Part shown: positions 43,733 through 51,784 of the stretch, one piece after another | How positions within the stretch are numbered: the first letter of the stretch is position 1 | Layout of the letters: every line of letters begins with the position of its first letter | Origin: Prevotella sp. | GTDB taxonomy: Bacteria > Bacteroidota > Bacteroidia > Bacteroidales > Bacteroidaceae | Assembly (NCBI GenBank): GCA_017554145.1 | Contig: JAFZIZ010000008.1 | Span: forward strand, 186,001-250,000 | Reading direction: 5' to 3' | DNA: 64,000 nucleotides | Translations under genes and position numbers: made by a program | The notes under the pieces: generated by a model | Database searches by the model: none | The model's input: only the letters and a program-made list of their open reading frames with translations | Told to the model about the DNA's origin: nothing

Positions 43733-45850
43733 ATGATGAAATGTAGACAGGGATTGGCTTTATGCCTTTGGCTGTTGACTGTTGGTACATGGGCACAGAC
43801 GGACGTGTGGCGCACTGACAGTTTACAAGAAGTGGTAGTGACAGGTACTGGCACACAACATCTGTTGAAGGATGCCCCTGTGCAGACAGAGGTGATCAGT
43901 CATCGTCAACTACAGCAATATGCCGGTCGTTCGATAGAGGATATCCTCTCGGGGCTGACCGCCTCATTTGCCTTTAACGAGAGTGATATGGGATCTGGAT
44001 TGCAGATGAACGGTCTGGGTAACTCGTATATACTGATCCTGATTGACGGTCGTCGACTGCATGGTGATAATGGTGGTGACAACGACCTCTCACTGATTGA
44101 TCCTCATAACATCGAGAAGATTGAAATCGTAAAGGGTGCATCTTCTGCACTCTATGGTTCGGATGCCATTGCGGGTGTCATCAACATCATCACGAAGAAG
44201 CACAAAGAGAAGGGCTTTATGTTTGAGAACACCAGTCGTGTGGGTAGTTATGGGGACATTCGTCAACATAACGGTATCGCATTGAATTACGGAAAGTTAT
44301 CGAGTTATACTAATTTTCAACTGCAACACTCAGACGGTTGGCAAAACACCTCAGAGGAAGCGCCCTCGCAGACGGAATATCATATCACGGATTCACGTAA
44401 TAAGACTGTCAACCGACATACTAACTGGCAGTTGGCAGAACGACTGACCTATCAGCCCACAGAGCAGTTGGAACTCTATGCCAGCGGTAGCATCTATTGG
44501 AAGCGCATCTATCGTCCTTGCGGGCATCATCCGGGCGTGGATATCAAGACTTACGACCTGCAATACGATAACGCATCGGCATCGGTGGGCGGTAAATGGA
44601 AACTCAACGAGACGGATGTGATTACGCTCGATGCCGACTGGAAACGCCATGCATACAACTACGTGTTTACAGATACCACGCTGACAGACGGTTATGTGAA
44701 CGGACGCTTTACCAACTATTACCCTTGGTTCCCCGGTGACAAAGAGTTACAGAGTGACCAGCAACTGACAAATATCAGTCTGAAGGGAATCTTCTCTCTA
44801 CCCTATCAGCAACAACTCAGCGCTGGCTTCGACTATCGTTACGACTGGTTGAAAGCTCCGATGCGTGTGGTAGCCGGTAAGGCTACTGACAATACGGAAT
44901 CCGTCTATCTGCAAGACGAGTTCTCACTACTCGACCCATTGTTCCTGACAGCAGGTCTTCGACTGACACGCAATGAAGGATTCGGTACTCGACTGACACC
45001 CAAACTATCAGCGATGCTGAAGGCTGGTAACCTGAGACTGCGTGCCACTTGGAGTCAGGGCTATAAGACCCCTACCCCCAAGGAACTGCACTATCAGTAT
45101 GTGAAGAATATGAATGGTGTGTATCTCTATTTGGGAAATACCGACCTCAAACCACAGACTTCCAACTACTTCGGACTGAGCGGTGAATATACCATCGGGC
45201 GTCTGACCATGACACTCTCAGCTTATTATAATAAGGTACAGGATATGATTACCCTCGTCACTATCCCAACAAATGAGGCTCCCGGTGACCTGATTATCCA
45301 ATACGACCCGAAACGTGTACGCCAGTATCAGAACATGGAAGATGCCAAGACCTATGGTGTCGACTTTACTGTACGCTATGAAGCACGTCACTTCACCCTC
45401 GGCGGCTCATACAGTTATCTCGATACGCAAGCCAACCAATACGACTCAGAGAAAGAGGTGATGAATTGTGTCACCATCGACGGTATGGCACACCATAAAG
45501 CCAACTGGTATGCCACTTGGAACCATGATTTCTCCAAGCATTATCATCTCGGTATCGGTATCTACGGACGTATGTCAAGCAAACGCTATTATCAAATAGA
45601 CGGTGACGGTAAAGGCTATCAGTTGTGGCGCATCAGTACCACCCATCAGATAGGCAAAGTATTACGTATAGAGGCGGGTGTGGATAATATCTTCGACTAC
45701 ATAGATCGCACACCTCACGGACTGCATTTAGGAACGACGACACCAGGGCGCACCATCTACGCTTCGCTTTCCGTTAAACTCAATAAAGGCAAGAAACTTT
45801 CTAACAAATATAAGTCTAATTTTAATTCTAAAGAAAATGAAGAAAATTAA
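43733..45850 (+). CDS. TonB-dependent receptor (BtuB-like), riboswitch-controlled
   Basis: The 705-residue protein has a signal peptide (about 1-22), TonB-box-like EVVVTGTGT, a plug domain (SIEDILSGLTASFAFNES, MNGLGNSYILILIDGRRL, GASSALYGSDAIAGVINIIT) and a barrel. The last barrel strand (TIYASLSVKL) is followed by about 20 extra polar residues that overlap the cbiK start, so the chain does not end in the usual aromatic residue. Riboswitch 2 makes a corrinoid or a precursor (cobalt complex, tetrapyrrole) its likely cargo. The specific ligand is unknown. Confidence 0.88.
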   Translation: MMKCRQGLALCLWLLTVGTWAQTDVWRTDSLQEVVVTGTGTQHLLKDAPVQTEVISHRQLQQYAGRSIEDILSGLTASFAFNESDMGSGLQMNGLGNSYILILIDGRRLHGDNGGDNDLSLIDPHNIEKIEIVKGASSALYGSDAIAGVINIITKKHKEKGFMFENTSRVGSYGDIRQHNGIALNYGKLSSYTNFQLQHSDGWQNTSEEAPSQTEYHITDSRNKTVNRHTNWQLAERLTYQPTEQLELYASGSIYWKRIYRPCGHHPGVDIKTYDLQYDNASASVGGKWKLNETDVITLDADWKRHAYNYVFTDTTLTDGYVNGRFTNYYPWFPGDKELQSDQQLTNISLKGIFSLPYQQQLSAGFDYRYDWLKAPMRVVAGKATDNTESVYLQDEFSLLDPLFLTAGLRLTRNEGFGTRLTPKLSAMLKAGNLRLRATWSQGYKTPTPKELHYQYVKNMNGVYLYLGNTDLKPQTSNYFGLSGEYTIGRLTMTLSAYYNKVQDMITLVTIPTNEAPGDLIIQYDPKRVRQYQNMEDAKTYGVDFTVRYEARHFTLGGSYSYLDTQANQYDSEKEVMNCVTIDGMAHHKANWYATWNHDFSKHYHLGIGIYGRMSSKRYYQIDGDGKGYQLWRISTTHQIGKVLRIEAGVDNIFDYIDRTPHGLHLGTTTPGRTIYASLSVKLNKGKKLSNKYKSNFNSKENEEN

Positions 45851-47021
45851 ATTCCTGATGATCGCCATGATGGCAATTGTCGTAAGTGCAACGTTTATCG
45901 CTTGTAACAATGACGATGACAACGGAAACAGTAACAACAATGGCAATGGACAGTCGAATTACGACAAGTATCAGCAGGCTGTCAACGAGACTGTCAATAG
46001 ACAGAAGTCAAGCAACAAGGTCATCCTGTTGGTTGCCTTCGGTTCTACTTGGGAGCAAGCTTACGATACCTTCGACAAGGTAGTAGCGGACTACAAGGCT
46101 AACTTTAGCGGTTGGGATGTCTATCTCTCTTTCTCTTCCGCTATCTGTATCAATCAGGCACGTGCCGGTGAGAATGTAGACCCGAAAGACTATTACGATC
46201 CTGAGCACTGGTTGACTGCTATCGGCCTGGCAGGCTATCAGCAGGTAGTCATCCAATCGTTGCAGGTCATCCCTGGTGAGGAGTATCGTCGCGTACGTGA
46301 CAGTTATGTGAAGGACTTCATGAACAACCGTAACAATGACTTCACAAAGGCCTATATGAAGAGCCTTGACCTGAACGTGGTTGTTGGTACACCATTGATG
46401 GCAGAGGAGAGCGATGCTAAGACGCTCGCCACCACACTGAATAACGAGAGCGATATCAAGGCTGCCGTTGCTGAGGGTATCGTTGCCTTCATGGGACACG
46501 GTAATCCAGAGGGTTACGACTACTACGGCGGCAACATCCGTTACCTGCAACTCGAAGATGCACTGCGTGCCATTAACCAAAACTACTATGTAGGTACGGT
46601 GGATATGGACGAGACTTATGCAAAGGACGTGCTGAAGCATATCGCAGGTGGTACTTTCGAGTATCAGATCGGTGACATGACCAAGACCATCACTTATCCT
46701 GCCAATACGGCTACAAAGGCACAACTCTTCGTGCTGATGTCTATTGCCGGTGACCACGCTCATAACGACATGTCTGACCCGAAAGATGACGAGAGCTGGT
46801 TCTCGTTGTTCAATGCCGCTGGTATCGACACCAAGGCTTACGAGACCACCTTCACAGAGCCTTGCTGGAAAAAATATAAGAGTGGTGACGACTATATCCC
46901 TGCCTTGGCAGAGCGTAGTGCTGTACGTAAACTGTGGATGAAGCATACCAGTGAGGCTATTGCTAAACTCGGCACCGAAGAGGCTTTGTCTACCCCGACA
47001 ACGGCTCCTGACGAAGAATAA
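45837..47021 (+). CDS. cbiK: CbiK-like chelatase lipoprotein
   Basis: The 394-residue protein combines a lipoprotein signal (Cys23 after ATFIA) and an Asn/Asp-rich linker with a CbiK/sirohydrochlorin cobaltochelatase fold: LLVAFGSTWEQAYDTF, VQSLQVIPGEEY-like strand, FMGHGNPEG (His221) and GDHAHND (His307). CNNDDDN resembles the surface-export signal, so the enzyme would sit outside the cytoplasm. Known CbiK inserts cobalt into sirohydrochlorin; the Porphyromonas IhtB/FetB lipoprotein is a CbiK-like haem protein. Its setting inside a B12 operon favours a cobalt or tetrapyrrole role. It overlaps the receptor gene upstream by 14 bases. Confidence 0.85.
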   Translation: MKKIKFLMIAMMAIVVSATFIACNNDDDNGNSNNNGNGQSNYDKYQQAVNETVNRQKSSNKVILLVAFGSTWEQAYDTFDKVVADYKANFSGWDVYLSFSSAICINQARAGENVDPKDYYDPEHWLTAIGLAGYQQVVIQSLQVIPGEEYRRVRDSYVKDFMNNRNNDFTKAYMKSLDLNVVVGTPLMAEESDAKTLATTLNNESDIKAAVAEGIVAFMGHGNPEGYDYYGGNIRYLQLEDALRAINQNYYVGTVDMDETYAKDVLKHIAGGTFEYQIGDMTKTITYPANTATKAQLFVLMSIAGDHAHNDMSDPKDDESWFSLFNAAGIDTKAYETTFTEPCWKKYKSGDDYIPALAERSAVRKLWMKHTSEAIAKLGTEEALSTPTTAPDEE

Positions 47022-47032
47022 TCAAACAACGA

Positions 47033-49111
47033 ATGAAGAAAACAATCATAGCAACTATTGCGGCACTCCTTTCGGGGAGTGCCGCTTTCGCCCAAATCCA
47101 TCAAACGGAACATCGCGACTCATCGCTGGTGAGCCGTATGTATAACCTGAACCCGGTGGTAGTGACTGGTTCTGGTCACCACCAACGACTGAAAAGCACA
47201 GCCACTCCTGTACATGTCATCAGCAGTCAGGAGATACGCGAACAAGGTATCACCACCTTCGACGATGCCTTGACACGCATGATGCCCCAGACCTCGATGG
47301 CACCCAATTCCATGGGTACCTTCCTTCGCTTGAATGGTCTGGGCAATAAATATATTCTGATTCTCATCAACGGACAGAAACTCTCAGGTGACATCTCTAA
47401 TAATGTCGACCTGAACCGTATCAACATGTCACGCGTAAAACGTATTGAGGTGCTCGACGGAGCCGCCTCTTCCCTATACGGTAGCGACGCCATCGCAGGC
47501 GTGATTAACATCATCACCGACCAACCGACCAGTTCCTTGTGTAGCGTTACCAACGATACGAAAGTCAGTGGGCACGGCGTCCTGACGGAAAGCGTCAGTC
47601 TTGACATCTATAAAAACGGCTTCGGCTCATATACTACTTTCACCCACGACCGTGCCGACAGTTATCAGAACAATAACTTAGAGTATGTGAAGGGCTCTGA
47701 TACGGAGACACAAGAGACCATCGCGCCTTTCTTCACAGGTTATCGTTCCAGTATCATCAGTCAGAAATTCACCTATGCCCCCAATAGGCACTTAGCCATG
47801 AATGCGGGCTTAGACTATTCCTATAAGATTACCGACCGTCCGAACACCCGTGAAGACATCACAGGGGGAACGGATTATGAAATGCGCTACAAGGGTTTCC
47901 GATGGAACATCGGAGGTATCTATAAGTTCAATACCCGCAATTCTTTACAGGCAGACTTCACCGTCGAGCGCTTCCGCTATGGTAAGGAATACGATGTGGA
48001 AACCAAGGACTATACCATTGGTGACTACGTACAGTCGAAGAAACAACGGAGTATGGAAGGAGAAGTGAAAGCCATCCTCGGACTATCCTCAAACTCTACC
48101 ACAATCTTTGGAGCTGATTGGCGCAAAGACTATCTGACAGCGACCTCGGGCGACATCCACCAACATGTCTATACACTCGCTGCCTATGCACAACATGAAT
48201 CCAAGGTTCGTCTGGGGCGTGGTTTTGCCACGGCCACCATTGGTGCCCGTCTCACCCATCACCAGACTTTTTCAAACCACTTCACGCCCAAGGCAACCCT
48301 CATGTACAGCATAGGTCCTATGAATTTCCGTGCCACCTACTCGGCAGGTTTCCGTGCCCCTGGTCTTGACGAACTCTACTATCACTATTTCTCTGTCAAC
48401 AGAGGGAAGGCACAGATTATCTTCGGTAACCAGCAACTCTCACCAGAAAAGAGCCATTACGTATCATTGAATGCTGAATACCGTTCACAGTTAATAGCCG
48501 TCAGCCTTACAGGTTATCTCAACCGTATCAACGATATGGTGGTTCGTCAGAATATCGACGTGGACGATGCTGCTCTACAGATGTTACAAAAAGAGTTCCC
48601 TGAGATGACTGCCGATCAAGCCGCTAAACTCGAACGCTATTCCCTTTATCAGAATAGTGACAAAGGGGATGTGAAAGGATTACAGGCGAATGTCTCTGCC
48701 AATCTCTTCCAAGGTTTCAACCTGTCGGCAAACTATGCATACACCTATGCCCGTACGAACAACGGGACGGAATGGTCGGTATTGGAACGAAGCATCCGTC
48801 ATGCCGCTACCATTGCTGCCAACTATCACCACAGTTGGGGAAAATACGGACTGAACGTCAACCTCAGTGGAAGACTACAATCTAAGACCTACTATCCTGA
48901 TTATGAGGATGCACCCGGCTATGGTGTCTGGAATATCCATACCACCCATTCCTTCGATGTTGCCAAATGGGCTTTCCTCGAACCGAGTATCGGTATAGAT
49001 AATATCTTTGATAAAGTAGATCGTCGCATCGACTCTTCCTTGCGTAAATATGCGCTCTATAGTCCCGGACGGATGCTGGTAGTCGGACTGAAAATCAAGC
49101 TAAAACACTAA
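47033..49111 (+). CDS. TonB-dependent receptor, third copy in the cobalamin locus
   Basis: The 692-residue protein has a clear signal peptide (KKTIIATIAALLSGSAAFA), plug domain (TTFDDALTRMMPQTSMAPNS, LNGLGNKYILILINGQKL, GAASSLYGSDAIAGVINIIT) and barrel ending LVVGLKIKLKH. Its plug is close to that of the receptor at 43733, so the two may be old duplicates. It follows cbiK by 11 bases. Together the three genes look like a receptor-chelatase-receptor uptake unit. Confidence 0.88.
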   Translation: MKKTIIATIAALLSGSAAFAQIHQTEHRDSSLVSRMYNLNPVVVTGSGHHQRLKSTATPVHVISSQEIREQGITTFDDALTRMMPQTSMAPNSMGTFLRLNGLGNKYILILINGQKLSGDISNNVDLNRINMSRVKRIEVLDGAASSLYGSDAIAGVINIITDQPTSSLCSVTNDTKVSGHGVLTESVSLDIYKNGFGSYTTFTHDRADSYQNNNLEYVKGSDTETQETIAPFFTGYRSSIISQKFTYAPNRHLAMNAGLDYSYKITDRPNTREDITGGTDYEMRYKGFRWNIGGIYKFNTRNSLQADFTVERFRYGKEYDVETKDYTIGDYVQSKKQRSMEGEVKAILGLSSNSTTIFGADWRKDYLTATSGDIHQHVYTLAAYAQHESKVRLGRGFATATIGARLTHHQTFSNHFTPKATLMYSIGPMNFRATYSAGFRAPGLDELYYHYFSVNRGKAQIIFGNQQLSPEKSHYVSLNAEYRSQLIAVSLTGYLNRINDMVVRQNIDVDDAALQMLQKEFPEMTADQAAKLERYSLYQNSDKGDVKGLQANVSANLFQGFNLSANYAYTYARTNNGTEWSVLERSIRHAATIAANYHHSWGKYGLNVNLSGRLQSKTYYPDYEDAPGYGVWNIHTTHSFDVAKWAFLEPSIGIDNIFDKVDRRIDSSLRKYALYSPGRMLVVGLKIKLKH

Positions 49112-49139
49112 AATCAAATTTTTTCGTAACCTTGTCATC

Positions 49140-50561
49140 ATGAAGGGAAAAATCATCGTTGCAGGCATAGGACCAGGCTGTCCAGAAGATATCACACCCG
49201 CTGTACTGGAAGCAGTACGACAGGCTGATGCCATTGTAGGCTATAAGTACTATTTCCAGTTCATCCAACCCTATCTGTCGGAACATTGTGAGTGTATCGA
49301 CACAGGTATGAAGAAGGAAAAGGAACGTGCCCAACAAGCTTTTGAAGTTGCTGAAGAAGGAAAGAACGTCGTCGTCATCTCTTCTGGTGATGCCGGCATC
49401 TATGGAATGGCACCCCTTATCTTCGAGATGAGAGGTGAGAGGTTAGAGGTGAGAGGTGAGAGAATAGAAATCGAAGTGTTACCCGGTATCTCTGCTTTCC
49501 AAAAGGCGGCATCACTGTTGGGTGCCCCTATCGGTCATGATCTCTGTACGATATCCCTTTCCGACCTGATGACGCCATGGGAAGTCATCGAGCGACGCAT
49601 CAAGGCGGCTGCCACTGGTGATTTCGTGACAGCTATCTATAATCCTAAATCACATGGACGTTATTGGCAGTTGTATCGTCTCGTAGAGTTATTCATGCAG
49701 GAGCGTTCGGCAGACACACCCGTAGGTTATGTCCATCAGGCAGGACGTGAGGAACAGGAAGTGAAGGTTACTACTCTCGCTCAGTTTGACCCTGAAGACG
49801 TAGATATGTTTACCGTTATCCTCATTGGTAACTCACAGTCGTATATCAGTGACGGCAAGATAATCACACCGAGGGGGTATTATAGTGGTGAGAAGCTAGA
49901 GGTGAGAGGTGAGAAACCTGGTCAGCAGATTATGATGGCATCGTTCCACACGATAGCAAGTGAATTGAACAGGAAAGACTATTCCTTGGGACATAAGTGG
50001 GCACTATTGCATGCCATCCATACTACTGCCGACTTCGAGATGGAGAAGATTCTCTATACCGATGAAGGTGCCATAGAGACATTATATAAGAAGGTTGCTG
50101 ATGGCGAACTGAAAACCATCATCACCGATGTAACGATGGTGACCAGTGGTATTCGAAAGGGCGCATTAGAACGTCTCGGTATCGAGGCAAAGTGTTATCT
50201 CAGTGACCCGCGTGTAGCCGCAATGGCTACCTCTTTGGGTATAACAAGGACACAGGCTGGTATTCGTCTCGCTGTAGAAGAGCATCCTGATGCGCTCTTT
50301 GCCTTTGGCAATGCTCCCACAGCATTGATGGAACTGTGTGATCTGATTCGTAAGGGAAAGGCACATCCCGCTGGTATCATTGCCGCCCCTGTTGGTTTTG
50401 TTCACGTCTGCGAATCAAAACACATGGTAAAGCCCTTTAAGAATATTCCCAAAATCATTGTTGAGGGTCGCAAAGGAGGTAGTAATCTTGCTGCCACACT
50501 CTGTAATGCCATCCTTACCTTCAATGATGCTGAACAACTTAAACCTGGACGCGATCTATGA
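49140..50561 (+). CDS. cbiHC: Fused precorrin-3B C17-methyltransferase / precorrin-8 methylmutase
   Basis: The 473-residue protein joins CbiH/CobJ (1 to about 245; VAGIGPGCPEDITP, SSGDAGIYGMA, LPGISAFQKAASLLGAP) and CbiC/CobH (about 262-473; HAIHTTADFE with the catalytic His, DVTMVTSGI, NAPTALMEL). CbiH contracts the ring by methylation at C17; CbiC shifts the C11 methyl to C12. Heptamer arrays lie at 49430-49464 (in frame as RGERLEVRGER, about residues 97-108) and at 49888-49915 (GEKLEVRGEK) exactly in the linker between the two enzymes. It is coupled to the next gene by a four-base overlap. Confidence 0.93.
   Translation: MKGKIIVAGIGPGCPEDITPAVLEAVRQADAIVGYKYYFQFIQPYLSEHCECIDTGMKKEKERAQQAFEVAEEGKNVVVISSGDAGIYGMAPLIFEMRGERLEVRGERIEIEVLPGISAFQKAASLLGAPIGHDLCTISLSDLMTPWEVIERRIKAAATGDFVTAIYNPKSHGRYWQLYRLVELFMQERSADTPVGYVHQAGREEQEVKVTTLAQFDPEDVDMFTVILIGNSQSYISDGKIITPRGYYSGEKLEVRGEKPGQQIMMASFHTIASELNRKDYSLGHKWALLHAIHTTADFEMEKILYTDEGAIETLYKKVADGELKTIITDVTMVTSGIRKGALERLGIEAKCYLSDPRVAAMATSLGITRTQAGIRLAVEEHPDALFAFGNAPTALMELCDLIRKGKAHPAGIIAAPVGFVHVCESKHMVKPFKNIPKIIVEGRKGGSNLAATLCNAILTFNDAEQLKPGRDL
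49430..49464. repeat. Heptamer array in the CbiH domain
   Basis: Five units: GAGAGGT, GAGAGGT, TAGAGGT, GAGAGGT, GAGAGAA. Read in frame. Confidence 0.9.
49888..49915. repeat. Heptamer array in the CbiH-CbiC linker
   Basis: Four units: GTGAGAA, GCTAGAG, GTGAGAG, GTGAGAA. Same sequence family as the array at 49430. Confidence 0.88.
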
Positions 50562-51784
50562 AGTTCATCGTTATAGGTATCACTGACCAATCCAACCCTT
50601 GGTTTCCACCTGAGGTAATGGAAATCATTCAGCAAGGGAAAGTATTCTCTGGTGGCAAACGCCATCATGAGATAGTAGCACCATTGCTTCCATCAGATGC
50701 CACATGGATAGACATCACCGTTCCCCTCGATGACGTCTTCGAACAGTATAAGCTAAAGGCTAACAGCCAAAAGCCAACAGCCCCATTCATCGTTTTCGCC
50801 TCTGGTGACCCTTTGTTCTTCGGTTTTGCGAATACCATCAAGCGAAAGATGCCTGATGCAGAGATCGTTGTTTACGCTACTTTCAATTCCCTGCAAATGT
50901 TGGCTCATCGACTGGTCATGCCCTATCATGATATGCATATCGTCTCACTGACGGGTCGTCCTTGGCAGGAATTCGACAAAGCACTGATTGAACATACAGA
51001 GAAAATAGGTATTTTGACAGACAAGGAACATACCCCTGCTGCCATCGCCCAACGAATGATTGACTACGGCTATCGTTGGTATCAAATGCATGTCGGTGAA
51101 CATTTAGGTAATCCGACAGAAGAGAAAGTATCTACTTTGACTTTGGAAGAGGCTATTCAGAAGACCTTCGCTCATCCCAATTGCGTAATCATAGAAGCTA
51201 ATAGCCAACAGCTAACAGCTAAAAGCTATTTCGGCATTCCAGATAATGAATTTACGCTACTTGACGGTCGTGAACGGATGATTACGAAGATGCCGATTCG
51301 TCTGCTGACCCTACAAGCATTAGACCTGCCCAAGAAAAAAGTGCTATGGGACATCGGTTTCTGTACGGGTAGTATCAGTATCGAAGCAAAATTACAGTTT
51401 CCCCATCTACAGATAGAGTCTTTTGAAATCCGTCCTGAATGCGAGGCTATCATTCAAGAGAATGCCCGTCATTTTTGTACCCCAGGTATCAACATCCACA
51501 TGGGTGACTTTCTCGAAACGGATATCTCTGTCCTCTCCAAACCTGATGCCGTCTTCATCGGTGGGCATGGTGGTAAACTGAAAGAAATCATGAAGAAGGT
51601 ACTGACAGTACTTACCCCTGACGGCTGTATCGTGATGAACAGTGTAAAAGCCCCAAAGGTAACAACAGACAGTCACCAACTATGGGACGAAGCCTGTCAG
51701 GAACTCGGTCTCATCCAAGAGTCTTCCATGAGAATCATAATAGATGAACATCACCCCATAGAAATACTCAAATGCAAAAGATAG
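50558..51784 (+). CDS. cbiET: Fused precorrin-6Y C5,15-methyltransferase and C12-decarboxylase
   Basis: The 408-residue protein joins CbiE (1 to about 210; IVIGITDQSNPWFPPEV, FASGDPLFFGFA, TGRPWQEFDKAL) and CbiT (about 225-408; LWDIGFCTGSISIEAKL, the class I SAM motif, IGGHGGKLKEIM). It equals CobL, which methylates C5 and C15 and removes the C12 acetate carboxyl. Heptamer arrays at 50751-50782 (KLKANSQKPTAP) and 51196-51230 (EANSQQLTAKSYF) are in frame, the second at the CbiE/CbiT junction. It overlaps its neighbours by 4 and 13 bases. Confidence 0.93.
   Translation: MKFIVIGITDQSNPWFPPEVMEIIQQGKVFSGGKRHHEIVAPLLPSDATWIDITVPLDDVFEQYKLKANSQKPTAPFIVFASGDPLFFGFANTIKRKMPDAEIVVYATFNSLQMLAHRLVMPYHDMHIVSLTGRPWQEFDKALIEHTEKIGILTDKEHTPAAIAQRMIDYGYRWYQMHVGEHLGNPTEEKVSTLTLEEAIQKTFAHPNCVIIEANSQQLTAKSYFGIPDNEFTLLDGRERMITKMPIRLLTLQALDLPKKKVLWDIGFCTGSISIEAKLQFPHLQIESFEIRPECEAIIQENARHFCTPGINIHMGDFLETDISVLSKPDAVFIGGHGGKLKEIMKKVLTVLTPDGCIVMNSVKAPKVTTDSHQLWDEACQELGLIQESSMRIIIDEHHPIEILKCKR
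50751..50782. repeat. Heptamer array in the CbiE domain
   Basis: AGCTAAA, GGCTAAC, AGCCAAA, AGCCAAC and a partial AGCC. Confidence 0.88.
51196..51230. repeat. Heptamer array at the CbiE/CbiT junction
   Basis: AGCTAAT, AGCCAAC, AGCTAAC, AGCTAAA, AGCTATT. Same sequence family as the array at 50751. Confidence 0.9.

Noticed and set aside
43435..43854. Minus-strand frame covering riboswitch 2
   Set aside because: The region is explained by the riboswitch and the receptor start. The frame is a chance opening.
46008..46946. 312-codon frame antisense to the CbiK-like gene, and similar ones opposite nifJ, maeB and btuB
   Set aside because: They are shadows caused by codon usage of the sense genes. 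No domain or start context supports them.
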